A stretch of DNA of 64,000 nucleotides from Chryseobacterium panacisoli (lineage in GTDB: Bacteria; Bacteroidota; Bacteroidia; Flavobacteriales; Weeksellaceae), in contig NZ_VTRU01000003.1 in assembly GCF_008274625.1 (NCBI RefSeq), forward strand, positions 372,001 through 436,000, in the 5' to 3' direction. Below the pieces are notes generated by a model. The model had not been told where the DNA came from, did not search any database, and was given only the letters and a program-made list of their open reading frames with translations. The translations under genes were made by a program, and so were the position numbers. Below are positions 36,199 to 45,819 of this stretch, piece by piece (the stretch's first letter is position 1; each line of letters starts with the position of its first letter).

Positions 36199-36753
36199 TT
36201 ATGATTTTGAAAACCAGTTAAACTCCAGACATTCTCTGAGCTGCATGCGGCTTCTTTGCAAAATCTTCCAAAGATTAGTCGGAGAAACATTCAATTCCTG
36301 ACTTACTTCCGGCGCTTTTTTTTCTTCGATATAATACATTTTTAGCAGGATCTTCCATCTGGAGGGCAATTCTTCAATACATTCCTCCAACGTTTTATTA
36401 AAATCTGCACTGTCTAAAAGCTCATCTCCTTCACCCGATACATTCCAGTCATTTAAAACATCATTTTGTTTCCAGGATCCTGTTTCATCAAAAAAATGAT
36501 CAAGTCTGACATTAGGTTCAGATTTATACTTTTTCCGGTAAAAATCGGCTACTTTCCTATTCAGAATAGCCATCAGCCAGGTCAGAGGATTACTTTTCCC
36601 TTCAAAAGAATCATGAGCTGAATATGCTGCGAGAAAAACATCCTGAACAACATCCTGTGCATCTTCCTTATTAGAAAGTACATACAGTGCCCGCTTCAAA
36701 AGTGGCCCTGAATATTGCTCTATCCAGCTTTTCAGTTCTTCATCTTTTGTCAT
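36199..36753 (-). CDS. ECF-type RNA polymerase sigma factor
   Basis: 184 residues. Region 2 (LKRALYVLSNKEDAQDVVQDVFLAAY, with NPLTWLMAILNRKVADFYRKK) recognises the -10 element. Region 4 (LEECIEELPSRWKILLKMYYIEEKKAPEVSQELNVSPTNLWKIL) is the -35 helix-turn-helix. The linker (about 88-118) is acidic. It ends LRECLEFNWF. First gene of a four-gene cluster with a ZAS protein, the RclC-like protein and MsrAB, so its likely task is an oxidant response. A housekeeping -7 box TAATTTTG (minus, 36821-36814) lies 60 bases upstream. Confidence 0.92.
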   Translation of the reverse strand: MTKDEELKSWIEQYSGPLLKRALYVLSNKEDAQDVVQDVFLAAYSAHDSFEGKSNPLTWLMAILNRKVADFYRKKYKSEPNVRLDHFFDETGSWKQNDVLNDWNVSGEGDELLDSADFNKTLEECIEELPSRWKILLKMYYIEEKKAPEVSQELNVSPTNLWKILQRSRMQLRECLEFNWFSKS

Positions 36754-36983
36754 TGGAAGTTTTTTTGTCTTATCTCAGATCACAGCGAAGGTAATAAGTT
36801 AAACGGAAAACTGCAAAATTAGAAAGATTATTATTGATTACAGCCACGACAAACTTTATAGATTTTGAAAACCTATAAAGTTTCATAAAAAAGAAATTAA
36901 AAAATTCTAATCTGCCTTCCCATATCAAAAACATGCCCCATTCAAAACATAGTATAAAATTATTACAAATCGCTTAAAAATCT

Positions 36984-36991
36984 TAAATTTG
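36984..36991 (+). promoter_or_regulatory. alaS -7 promoter box
   Basis: TAAATTTG matches the consensus; ATG 37035 is 43 bases later. No well-spaced TTG upstream. The rest of the 281-base gap to the sigma gene shows no gene. Confidence 0.45.
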
Positions 36992-37034
36992 CATCTTATC
37001 AAAATTTGATATTAAAAAAAGCAAAAGCAATACT

Positions 37035-39638
37035 ATGACATCACAAGAGATACGTCAAAAATTTTTAGATTATTTTAAAAGTAAGGAGCATTTAATCGTT
37101 CCTTCAGCTCCTATTGTGCTGAAAGACGACCCTACCCTTATGTTTTCCAACTCCGGAATGACGCAGTTCAAGGATTTTTTCCTTGGCTACAAAACACCTA
37201 CCGCCCCTAGAATTGCCGATACACAAAAGTGTCTGAGAGTTTCAGGGAAGCACAATGACCTGGATGATGTAGGTAGAGATACTTATCACCACACTATGTT
37301 TGAGATGCTGGGAAACTGGTCTTTCGGGGATTACTTCAAAAAAGAGGCTATTGCTTTTGCCTGGGAATTACTGACTGAAGTATACGGAATTCCAAAAGAA
37401 AATTTATACGTAACGATTTTTGAAGGGGATGCTTCAGAAAATCTGGATAGAGACCAGGATGCTTATGATTTCTGGAAATCCCACATTTCAGAAGACAGAA
37501 TCATCAACGGAAATAAAAAAGATAACTTCTGGGAAATGGGTGAAAGCGGACCATGCGGACCGTGTTCAGAAATCCATGTTGACTTGAGAACACCGGAAGA
37601 AAAAGCTAAAGTTTCAGGACTTGAACTGGTAAATAACGACCACCCTCAGGTTGTTGAAGTATGGAACCTGGTTTTCATGGAATTCAACAGAAAGGCAGAC
37701 AAATCGTTGGAGAAGCTTCCTGCTCAGCATGTAGATACAGGAATGGGCTTTGAGCGTCTTTGTATGGCGCTTCAAGGGAAATCTTCCAACTATGATACGG
37801 ATGTTTTCACTCCGCTTATTGCTAAAGTTGAAGAACTTTCAGGCAAGAAATATACAGGCATTTTAGAAGACGAAAAAGATATTGCCATCCGTGTTGTGGT
37901 AGACCACATCAGAGCGGTTTCTTTTGCTATTGCAGACGGACAGCTTCCTTCAAGTGGAGGTGCGGGTTATGTAATCAGAAGAATCCTTAGAAGAGCAATC
38001 TCTTATTCTTACAGATTCTTAGGAATGAAAGAACCTTTCCTTTATAAACTTGTAGCCGTTCTTCAGGAACAAATGGGACCTTTCTTCCCGGAACTTGAAA
38101 AGCAAGGAAAACTGGTTACTGAGGTTATCAAAAGTGAAGAAGATTCATTCTTAAATACGATCGAAACAGGATTAATCCGAGTTGAAAAATTAATTCAGCA
38201 AACGATTGCAGACAATCAAAAAGTTTTACCTACTCTTGAGGTTTTCGAATTGTATGACACGTATGGATTCCCAGATGATTTAACAAGAATCATTGCGGAA
38301 GAAAAAGGATTAACTATTGATGAGGAAGGATTCGAAGCTGAAAGAGAAAAGCAGAGAAAGCGTTCTCAGCAAGATTCTGCTCAGAAAGTATATGACTGGG
38401 TAAACCTTGAATCAAAACCTGAAACATTTGTAGGATACGACCAAACTGAATCTGAAACGTATATTACAAGATACAGAAAGGTAGAAAACAAAGACGGAGA
38501 ATTTTACCAGGTGGTGCTAAGCAACTCTCCTTTCTACCCTGAAGGAGGTGGACAGGTTGGAGACAAGGGTGTTCTTGAGAATGCTGTTGAAAGCTTTGAA
38601 GTATTGGAAACTAAAAAAGAAAACGGATTGATTATTTCTTTGATCAGTGGGCTTCCGAAAGATGCAGGTGCTGTTTTCTATGCTAAAGTAAACGCTTCTG
38701 ACAGAAAAAATTCTCAGGCAAACCACTCTGTGACTCACCTTCTGCATGAAGCTTTAAGAGATGTTTTAGGAACTCACGTAGAACAGAAAGGTTCTTATGT
38801 AGGTCCGGATTATCTTCGTTTTGACTTCTCTCATTTCAACAAAATGACTGAGGAAGAACTGGCATTAATTGAAGAAAAAGTAAATAAAAAAATCAAAGAA
38901 AGTATTGCGTTACAGGAATTCAGAAACATTCCGATTCAGGAAGCTCTGGAGAAAGGAGCAATGGCTTTATTTGGTGAAAAATATGGTGACAGTGTGAGAA
39001 TGATCCAGTTTGGAAGTTCAAAAGAACTTTGCGGGGGAACTCACGTAAAAAACACCAGCGAAATTGGTCATTTCAAAATCACTTCTGAAGGTTCTGCAGC
39101 AGCTGGAATCAGAAGAATTGAGGCTATTTCAGGAGATAAATCTGAAGAATATTTCAACAATCTTGAAAAACAGATCATTGAGCTTTCTCAATTATTAAAG
39201 TCTAAAGATGTTGTAAGATCTATCGAAAAACTGATGGAAGAAAACGCTTCATTGAAAGCTGAAGTAGATGCTCTTAAAAAGGAAAAGGCAAAAGGAGAAA
39301 TCGGTGAATGGAAGAATGCTTATGAGCAGAAAGGCAACAAGCAGCTTCTTGTGAAGAAAACTTCTCTGGATGCAGGTTCTGTAAAAGACATCGTATTCCA
39401 GTTGAAGAGAGAAATCCCTTCTTCGGTAACGATTATTCTTTCTGATGCAGACGGAAAACCAATGATCACCGTTGGAGTTTCTGACGATCTGGCTGCAGAT
39501 TATCAGGCTGGCGCTATTGTAAAAGATCTTGCAAAAGAAATCCAAGGCGGTGGCGGCGGAAATCCAGGTTTTGCAACAGCAGGTGGTAAAAACCTTGAAG
39601 GTCTGGAAAACGCTTATCAAAAAGCTTTGAATATCTAA
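37035..39638 (+). CDS. alaS: Alanyl-tRNA synthetase
   Basis: 867 residues. The class II catalytic core is in the first ~240 (FSNSGMTQFKDFFLG; MFEMLGNWSFGDYF), followed by a tRNA-recognition region. The editing domain has the zinc/water ligands HSVTHLLH (near residue 563) and CGGTHV (near 667). The C-Ala domain ends with GGGGGNPGFATAGG. It charges tRNA-Ala and clears mischarged Ser/Gly. Full length, monocistronic, with a strong terminator hairpin after it. Confidence 0.97.
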   Translation: MTSQEIRQKFLDYFKSKEHLIVPSAPIVLKDDPTLMFSNSGMTQFKDFFLGYKTPTAPRIADTQKCLRVSGKHNDLDDVGRDTYHHTMFEMLGNWSFGDYFKKEAIAFAWELLTEVYGIPKENLYVTIFEGDASENLDRDQDAYDFWKSHISEDRIINGNKKDNFWEMGESGPCGPCSEIHVDLRTPEEKAKVSGLELVNNDHPQVVEVWNLVFMEFNRKADKSLEKLPAQHVDTGMGFERLCMALQGKSSNYDTDVFTPLIAKVEELSGKKYTGILEDEKDIAIRVVVDHIRAVSFAIADGQLPSSGGAGYVIRRILRRAISYSYRFLGMKEPFLYKLVAVLQEQMGPFFPELEKQGKLVTEVIKSEEDSFLNTIETGLIRVEKLIQQTIADNQKVLPTLEVFELYDTYGFPDDLTRIIAEEKGLTIDEEGFEAEREKQRKRSQQDSAQKVYDWVNLESKPETFVGYDQTESETYITRYRKVENKDGEFYQVVLSNSPFYPEGGGQVGDKGVLENAVESFEVLETKKENGLIISLISGLPKDAGAVFYAKVNASDRKNSQANHSVTHLLHEALRDVLGTHVEQKGSYVGPDYLRFDFSHFNKMTEEELALIEEKVNKKIKESIALQEFRNIPIQEALEKGAMALFGEKYGDSVRMIQFGSSKELCGGTHVKNTSEIGHFKITSEGSAAAGIRRIEAISGDKSEEYFNNLEKQIIELSQLLKSKDVVRSIEKLMEENASLKAEVDALKKEKAKGEIGEWKNAYEQKGNKQLLVKKTSLDAGSVKDIVFQLKREIPSSVTIILSDADGKPMITVGVSDDLAADYQAGAIVKDLAKEIQGGGGGNPGFATAGGKNLEGLENAYQKALNI

Positions 39639-39665
39639 AATAGAAACATCTATTATAAATTTTAG

Positions 39666-39697
39666 CTCCGGCTGTCTCAGAATTGAGACAGCCGGAG
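39666..39697 (+). terminator. Terminator hairpin after alaS
   Basis: Very stable stem with arms CTCCGGCTGTCTCA / TGAGACAGCCGGAG and a 4-base loop; the T run after it is poor (TTGCTTTT). Confidence 0.75.
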
Positions 39698-39901
39698 TTG
39701 CTTTTATGGTGAATAATGTTTTTTAAAGTAAAATTTTATGTTGAACGAAGCAGATGTAATATTTATACTTCTCACCGATCATGCAGATTTTCCCATAAAC
39801 ACATGCATAATCGTGAAATCAGCAGGAGATTAAAATAATTTTGAAAGCTATATAATGTTCGATACAAAACAATACAAGAGGTAATGAACTCCTAATAATG
39901 A

Positions 39902-40018
39902 AAGGTGAAAACTCTTGGATTTAAGATAAAAGACCAGACAATTTCTGATGCAGCTCTACAGCTTAACGATAAGGAAACAGATATTATTAAGTTCATGAAA
40001 GCCCTCAATAATAAATAA
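39902..40018 (+). pseudogene. Remnant of a cytochrome c peroxidase / MauG-type gene (C-terminal end)
   Basis: An unstarted frame of 37 codons (VKTLGFKIKDQTISDAALQL onward, ending FMKALNNK) matches, as I remember the family, the C-terminal end of Bacteroidetes di-haem cytochrome c peroxidases (...VKTL...LGF...NQTL...FMKSL). The ~15 residues normally between VKTL and LGF are missing. Just upstream, AAGAGGTAATGAACTCCT resembles a broken LRNxELTAP segment with frameshifts. A terminator hairpin still follows. The 616-base gap between alaS and the DUF5686 gene thus holds a dead gene; 39705-39860 shows nothing I can identify. Confidence 0.5.
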
Positions 40019-40054
40019 AAAATAATTCTAAAACACAAAACAGAGAAAACAATT

Positions 40055-40090
40055 AAAACTCCTGAATCTGAAGTAATCAGAAGTTTTTTT
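40055..40090 (+). terminator. Orphan terminator after the peroxidase remnant
   Basis: Arms AAAACTCCTGA / TCAGAAGTTTT with one mismatch, then T residues. It fits the original terminator of the decayed gene. Confidence 0.6.
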
Positions 40091-40254
40091 ATTTGGAAAT
40101 CCCCGTAAAATCCAGAAAGACTATCTGAACATTTTCTATGTTTGATTTTTTCCTGAGAAAGCCCATAAAAACATTAGGTTAAATCAATGTTATACTCTGT
40201 TAAAAAACTTTTTTACAACAATAAATATCATTAATTTTGACATAGTTTTTTTAC

Positions 40255-42654
40255 ATGAAAAGGGGTTTACTTTTATTATTTTTTCTGATCTGCTTTTTGG
40301 GGTATTCACAATCAAAGATTAAAATTGTGGATGACGCCAGTCAAAAACCTGTTTTTAATGCAAAAATCTCATGTGATAATACAATCATTGGCTACACTAA
40401 TGAGCAGGGCATTCTGGAATTTAAAACAGAATGCAAAAGCATTGATATTGATGCCGATTCTTACCAGAAAGAAACCATATCCGTTGAGAGCAGTATGGAA
40501 ATTTCCCTGCTCAAGAAAACTTCAAAAACCACCAGCATTGAAGCTGTAATTATTGAAGATAAAAGTGATCCCCGGGCTTTGGAAATTCTGAAAAAAGTGA
40601 ATAAACTTTTTAACGAAAACTCTCCAAAAAGCTTAGGTTCTTATTCCTATAAATCCTACGAAAAAATATCTCTGGATATTGATGAGGACAGCCTTTCACA
40701 GTTTAATCAGTATTTCAATGATTTAAATATTTTCAAGAAGAAAAGGGAAAAAGACTCGTTGAATAATATTTCCGCAAGAAAAGTATTTTCAAAAAGTAAA
40801 CTCTTTCTCTGGGAAAGAGCACAGGAGTTTTTATATTCTAAAAAATATGGCGAAAAGATCAACATTCTGGACAACAGAATTTCTGGTCTGAAGCAGCCTA
40901 TCTATGAAATGATTGCACTCCAGCAAAGTAACAGAGATATTGTTCCTGAGCAGGTAAAGCCCGAGAACAGAGGTCTGTACAGGTTCTTTCTTTCGGACAC
41001 CGTTACTCTTGACGGGAGAAAAAACTTTGTGATCCGTTTCCGTGAAGTCAATTACAAAAAGCCGGACAGAAAACGAAAGTATAACGGTGCCATCTATGTA
41101 GATACAGAGACCTACGGAATCAAAAAGATTGAAAATTTCAGTAAAAATAAAAACGACGGGATCATCACCAGCACATGGGTATTCTACAATAACAAATGGT
41201 TTCTTGCCCATGAAAAAACAAAGCTTAAAATGGGTAAGATGGCAATGGACGACAAGGAGCATGCTGACGATAAGAAAGCTAAAAAAAGCTTTGGAACCTA
41301 CGCATTTCTTACTTCAAAATATTTTGACTTTGAAGCTCCCATTGAAGAGGATCCCAAAGATTTCAAAGGTTATACTTTTTCTGTAAAAAATATTGACGGG
41401 CATTCTCTTGACCGTTACAGAACAGAACCTCTTACTGAAAGAGAACAAAATACCTATAAGACCATCGACAGTTTAGGTAAAAAATATAAAATCGACAGCA
41501 AAGCCCAGATCTTATCCGGATTACTGAACGGGCAGATCAGAGTAGGTTCTGTAGATTTCGCTGTGGATGAAATTGTCAATTATAACTCTTATGAAGGCTT
41601 CAGACTAGGTTTAAAGGCCAAACTGAATGAAAATTTCAATCCTTATTTTTCACCGGACTATTATTTTGCATATGGTGTAAAAGACAGAAGATGGAAATAC
41701 GGAATGGGGCTTGATATGAAAACCTCGCTGGAAAAAAATTCAATTTTCAGATTTGAGGTGTATGATGATGTAACGGCATCAGGAGAATTCAACAGAAAAC
41801 TCTGGAACTTCAAGATGAGGACGATGAATTTCGGGAATAACCTGAATAATGACAAATATTTTCATTTCAAAGGAACCTCTTTATCTTATCTGAACGATGT
41901 GACCAACGGTCTTACCCTTGCCCTTGCCGTAAGACGAAACACAGAAGCGGCAGAGTTTGATTACCAGTTCAGGGACAGAGGTACCTCGTACAGGAATTTC
42001 AATACACTTTTTACCTTAAAATATTCTCCGAATTCTACCAATATTATGACTCCTCAGGGAAAATCTCTGATTGACCAGAAATATCCTGAGCTGTATTTTA
42101 ATTATGAGCAGAGCTACAAATTGCTGCAGGGTAATTTTAATTATTCCCGTTTTGACGCCCTTTTTGTTCATAATTTTAAGACACCCATCGGGACTACCGG
42201 TTTCAGGCTGTACGGAGGTGTTGTTTTGGGTGAAGCACCAATCTGGAAAAACTTTACGATGAATGGGCTTGCTTCTCCGGGTAAGGATTTCAATTTTAAC
42301 CTTACCTCTTATCTGGGATTTGCTACACTTGAGGGAGGAAAATATTATAACGATAAGTTCATAGCATATTATTTCACTCATAAACTTCCTTTGTATTTCA
42401 AGAGCTTTGGGCACAATGTTTCCAGCTTTGATTTTGTTCTGAGAGGAACTATCGGAGATATGAAACATCCGGAATACCATCAGTTTAAGTTCAGAAAGCT
42501 TGATCATCTGTATCAGGAAGTAGGTTTGGAATGGAATAACTTCCTTTCCAGCTATTTTAATCTGGGTCTATTCTACAGGGTAGGTTATTATGCAACACCG
42601 CATTTCAGAGAAAATTTTGCGATCCAGTTTAAGCTTAAGTTTCTTGAGTTTTAA
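40255..42654 (+). CDS. DUF5686 / carboxypeptidase-like outer membrane protein
   Basis: 799 residues with a signal peptide (about 1-19, ending GYSQ). Residues ~20-85 are a carboxypeptidase-regulatory-like beta sandwich (KIVDDASQKPVFNAKI). The rest is the DUF5686 region, ending in a beta-barrel-like stretch with a C-terminal aromatic pattern (FAIQFKLKFLEF). Found widely in Bacteroidetes outer membranes; role unknown. The -7 box TAATTTTG at 40232-40239 lies 15 bases before ATG. Same strand as the next two genes, 74 bases apart. Confidence 0.85.
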   Translation: MKRGLLLLFFLICFLGYSQSKIKIVDDASQKPVFNAKISCDNTIIGYTNEQGILEFKTECKSIDIDADSYQKETISVESSMEISLLKKTSKTTSIEAVIIEDKSDPRALEILKKVNKLFNENSPKSLGSYSYKSYEKISLDIDEDSLSQFNQYFNDLNIFKKKREKDSLNNISARKVFSKSKLFLWERAQEFLYSKKYGEKINILDNRISGLKQPIYEMIALQQSNRDIVPEQVKPENRGLYRFFLSDTVTLDGRKNFVIRFREVNYKKPDRKRKYNGAIYVDTETYGIKKIENFSKNKNDGIITSTWVFYNNKWFLAHEKTKLKMGKMAMDDKEHADDKKAKKSFGTYAFLTSKYFDFEAPIEEDPKDFKGYTFSVKNIDGHSLDRYRTEPLTEREQNTYKTIDSLGKKYKIDSKAQILSGLLNGQIRVGSVDFAVDEIVNYNSYEGFRLGLKAKLNENFNPYFSPDYYFAYGVKDRRWKYGMGLDMKTSLEKNSIFRFEVYDDVTASGEFNRKLWNFKMRTMNFGNNLNNDKYFHFKGTSLSYLNDVTNGLTLALAVRRNTEAAEFDYQFRDRGTSYRNFNTLFTLKYSPNSTNIMTPQGKSLIDQKYPELYFNYEQSYKLLQGNFNYSRFDALFVHNFKTPIGTTGFRLYGGVVLGEAPIWKNFTMNGLASPGKDFNFNLTSYLGFATLEGGKYYNDKFIAYYFTHKLPLYFKSFGHNVSSFDFVLRGTIGDMKHPEYHQFKFRKLDHLYQEVGLEWNNFLSSYFNLGLFYRVGYYATPHFRENFAIQFKLKFLEF

Positions 42655-42728
42655 TCGTCTGTGAAATACAAAATCTTTATTTTTGAATCAGAATTCAGAA
42701 ATATCCAACGATACTATATAAAAAGAGC

Positions 42729-42965
42729 ATGCAGAAAATCGAAATCAAAGCAGAACAGTTTTTTGAACTATTAAAATTAAAAGACACTCCAATGTGGGAA
42801 ATTTTCTCACAGATGATTGATGGAAACGAAAAGGAAATCATCTTTTTAGATAATGAAGATAAGATCCTTTTTAATTATTTCCTTCCTTCTACAAAGGAAA
42901 AACTGGAAGAGGACAGAAAGGAATTTTCAAAACAGTTTTCAGAGAAATTAGCTAACTTTAATTAA
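42729..42965 (+). CDS. Small hypothetical protein
   Basis: 78 residues, acidic and mostly helical (AEQFFELLKLKDTPMWEIF; the tail EKLEEDRKEFSKQFSEKL looks amphipathic). No signal or membrane segment. Family not recognised. A perfect -7 box TATTTTTG lies at 42678-42685. The peptidase gene starts 8 bases after its stop codon, so they are probably co-transcribed. Confidence 0.65.
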   Translation: MQKIEIKAEQFFELLKLKDTPMWEIFSQMIDGNEKEIIFLDNEDKILFNYFLPSTKEKLEEDRKEFSKQFSEKLANFN

Positions 42966-42973
42966 AAGTTTCT

Positions 42974-44443
42974 ATGAATAAAAATTATGTTTTTTCTCTG
43001 ATAGGTCTTTTCCTTTTTACCATTGGAAATGCTCAGCATTATAAAAAGCCTTTGGTTTCCGCCATCAAAGAATCTGATCTTCGTACCGACATGTACCAAC
43101 TTGCAGCAGATCAGTTCTGGGGCCGTGAAGCAGGAACTCTGGATGAATTGAAAGTATCCATGTGGCTGGCTGACAAAGCCAAAGAAGCCGGAATGAAACC
43201 TGCAGGTGATAACGGAACTTTTTTCCAGTTCTTTGATATGTACAGACATCAGGTAATCCCTCAAAGCAGCCTGAAAATTGGAGACAACAGTTTGAAACTA
43301 TGGAAAGATTTCCTGGTTGCTGAGCCTGTGAATGCTTTTATAGATGCCGAAATTGTATATGCCGGAAACGCTGAACCTGAAGATCTTGCTAAATTAAACA
43401 TCCAGGGAAAAGTACTTGCTGTAAATGCTTCCGACAAAAATATCTCAAAAGATATGACTCTTTTTGTAAGAAGATATCCTGGATTTGTAAGGAATAAATA
43501 TTACAATAAAGCTTCAGAACTGGGAGCAAAAGCCATTATCTTCATTACCGATGATACCTCAGAACAAAGCTGGGTAGAAGTACTTCCTCAAATGACAAGA
43601 GGAAGCTACGGTGTGGAAGGATTGAGAGAAAAGATCACGAATAATATTCCTGTTTTATGGATTAAAAAAGAAAATGCAGGATGGGTAAAAAACAATCCTA
43701 AAGCTTCTCTGAACCTGATCACTGAAACCTACAAATATCCATCAGTGAATATCATCGGGAAAATAGAAGGTACTGATCCGGTTCTTAAAAATGAATATGT
43801 TTTGCTAAGCGGGCATCAGGATCATGACGGAATCCGACACCCTGTAAAGAATGACACGATCTACAATGGTGCTGATGATAATGCAAGCACCTGCGTTGCA
43901 ATGTTGGCAATGGCGAGAGCTTATAAAAAACAGCCGGGAAAGAGAAGCATTCTGTTTGTTTTCCATGGAGCTGAAGAAAGAGGACTGCTGGGTTCCAGAT
44001 GGCATGCAGCACATCCGGTTGTTCCGAAAGAGAAAATTGTAGCTGTTCTGAATGGTGATATGATTGGAAGAAATGATAATAATGAAGCCGCTTTATTGGG
44101 AGGAAACACTCCTCATAAAAACTCTGAAGAATTAGTAAAAATGGCTGAAGAAGCCAATAATGAGAGTACAAAATTCAAATATCTAAAGGATTGGGATTCT
44201 CCGAGCCATGCTGAATATTTCTATTTCAGAAGTGATCACCTTCCTTATGCTAAAATCGGGATTCCTGCTATATTTTTCACCAGTGTACTGCATGATCAGT
44301 ACCACACCCCACAGGATGAATCCGAAAATATCAATTACAAAAAGCTTTTTAAAATGACCGAATGGATGTACAGAACATCCTGGAAAGTAGCTAATGAAGC
44401 TGAACGTCCGAAAATAATTTCAAATTTTTCGCTTGAAAGATAA
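42974..44443 (+). CDS. M28 family metallopeptidase
   Basis: 489 residues with a signal peptide (about 1-20, ending GNAQ). A PA-type insert lies around residues 110-250. The zinc-aminopeptidase core has GHQDHDG (first ligand His), YNGADDNASTC (bridging Asp), FHGAEERG (catalytic Glu pair), NGDMIGR and the last His in HDQYHTPQDE. These are all five metal ligand sites of the M28 di-zinc aminopeptidases. Probably periplasmic or secreted. Downstream of the 78-residue gene; terminator follows. Confidence 0.9.
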   Translation: MNKNYVFSLIGLFLFTIGNAQHYKKPLVSAIKESDLRTDMYQLAADQFWGREAGTLDELKVSMWLADKAKEAGMKPAGDNGTFFQFFDMYRHQVIPQSSLKIGDNSLKLWKDFLVAEPVNAFIDAEIVYAGNAEPEDLAKLNIQGKVLAVNASDKNISKDMTLFVRRYPGFVRNKYYNKASELGAKAIIFITDDTSEQSWVEVLPQMTRGSYGVEGLREKITNNIPVLWIKKENAGWVKNNPKASLNLITETYKYPSVNIIGKIEGTDPVLKNEYVLLSGHQDHDGIRHPVKNDTIYNGADDNASTCVAMLAMARAYKKQPGKRSILFVFHGAEERGLLGSRWHAAHPVVPKEKIVAVLNGDMIGRNDNNEAALLGGNTPHKNSEELVKMAEEANNESTKFKYLKDWDSPSHAEYFYFRSDHLPYAKIGIPAIFFTSVLHDQYHTPQDESENINYKKLFKMTEWMYRTSWKVANEAERPKIISNFSLER

Positions 44444-44447
44444 AAAT

Positions 44448-44476
44448 AAAAGCTTCACAGATTGTGAAGCTTTTTT
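44448..44476 (+). terminator. Terminator of the M28 peptidase gene
   Basis: Arms AAAAGCTTCAC / GTGAAGCTTTT, 5-base loop and T run; can also serve the converging ilv operon. Confidence 0.85.
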
Positions 44477-44545
44477 CATCGTTGTGTTTTTAGAATCTGA
44501 TTGAGTACGAAATAATTTAATATTGAATATGTATTTAACCATTTT

Positions 44546-45808
44546 TTAAATAAGTAAATTCATCAGCGAAGGATCATTGTTTAGATAGTTGACAAAAAAG
44601 TCATATTGTTTCATCTTATCAATCAAAGGGGTAAAGTCTTTGTTTTGCTTCAGAGCAATTCCTACCACTGCAATTCCTTTTTCTTTTGAGTTTTTCTGGG
44701 TGTACTCAAAATAAGTAATATCATCGTCAGGTCCGAGTACATCCATTACAAAAGTCTTCAATGCCCCGGGACGCTGTGGAAATCTGACCAGGAAATAATG
44801 CTTTAATCCTGCATAAAGCAGTGCTTTTTCCTTAATCTCTTCCATGCGGGTAATATCGTTATTGCTTCCGCTGATGATACAGACTACATTTTTACCTTTT
44901 ATTTCCTCTCTGTATTTTTCCAGTGCAGCCACTGAAAGAGCTCCCGCAGGTTCTACCACGATAGCATCTTTATTATAAAGCGACAATATCGTTTCACAGA
45001 CGAGTCCTTCATCTACAGCAGCCATATCATACAGGATATTTTTACAGCGTTCAAAAGTAAGATCACCTACCTGCTGTACTGCTGCCCCATCTACAAAACG
45101 GCTTATCTTTTCAAGAAGAACAGGTTTTCCTTTTTCAAGGGCTTTTTTCATGCTTGCTGCTGCGGAGGGCTCTACACCAATAATCTTTGTTTGAGGAGAC
45201 AAATGTTGAAACACCGTACAGATTCCTGCAGCCAGTCCGCCACCGCCAATCGGAACGAAAAGGTAGTCAACAACACCTTCAGCCTGCTCCAGAATTTCCA
45301 GCGCTGTTGTTGCCTGTCCTTCAATAATCGCAGGATCATCAAAAGGATGAATAAACACACTGTTATGGTCTTTGCAAAACCTCATCGCAGCGTCTTTAGC
45401 AGCATCGAAGGTATCTCCGTACAAAATAACGTCTATGTATCCTCCACCAAACATTTTCACCTGCTCAAGTTTTTGTCCGGGTGTTGGCAAAGGCATAAAA
45501 ATAGTACCTTTCACTTTCATTTTCTGACATGCAAACGCTACTCCCTGTGCGTGATTTCCGGCACTGGCACACACCACTCCTTTGGAAAGTTCGTCCCCGG
45601 ACATTGTTGCCATCTTATTATAGGCACCTCTTATTTTATAGGATCTTACCCTTTGAAGGTCTTCTCTTTTAAAATTAATATTCGCTCCATAAATGGCGGA
45701 CAAATTATTATTGACCGCCAAAGGTGTTTTTACCACTACATTTTTTAATCGCTCCTCCGCTTTATAGACATTCTCTAAAACGGAGGAACTTACTCCCTCT
45801 TTCATCAT
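44546..45808 (-). CDS. ilvA: Threonine ammonia-lyase (threonine deaminase), biosynthetic
   Basis: 420 residues. PLP Lys in RVRSYKIRGAYNKM (near residue 55), the phosphate-binding glycine loop PIGGGGLAAG (near 187) and the SGSNND segment (near 313) are clear. A single ACT-like regulatory domain follows from about 335. It makes 2-oxobutyrate, the first step of isoleucine synthesis, and is usually inhibited by isoleucine. Last gene of ilvEDBNCA, 11 bases after ilvC. It is the only Ile-specific entry enzyme in the operon, which fits an Ile-rich leader peptide upstream. Confidence 0.95.
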   Translation of the reverse strand: MMKEGVSSSVLENVYKAEERLKNVVVKTPLAVNNNLSAIYGANINFKREDLQRVRSYKIRGAYNKMATMSGDELSKGVVCASAGNHAQGVAFACQKMKVKGTIFMPLPTPGQKLEQVKMFGGGYIDVILYGDTFDAAKDAAMRFCKDHNSVFIHPFDDPAIIEGQATTALEILEQAEGVVDYLFVPIGGGGLAAGICTVFQHLSPQTKIIGVEPSAAASMKKALEKGKPVLLEKISRFVDGAAVQQVGDLTFERCKNILYDMAAVDEGLVCETILSLYNKDAIVVEPAGALSVAALEKYREEIKGKNVVCIISGSNNDITRMEEIKEKALLYAGLKHYFLVRFPQRPGALKTFVMDVLGPDDDITYFEYTQKNSKEKGIAVVGIALKQNKDFTPLIDKMKQYDFFVNYLNNDPSLMNLLI

Positions 45809-45819
45809 CTGTTTGGTAA

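Noticed and set aside
39705..39860. Possible further gene fragment upstream of the peroxidase remnant
   Set aside because: No frame gave a recognisable motif, so only the C-terminal remnant is reported.
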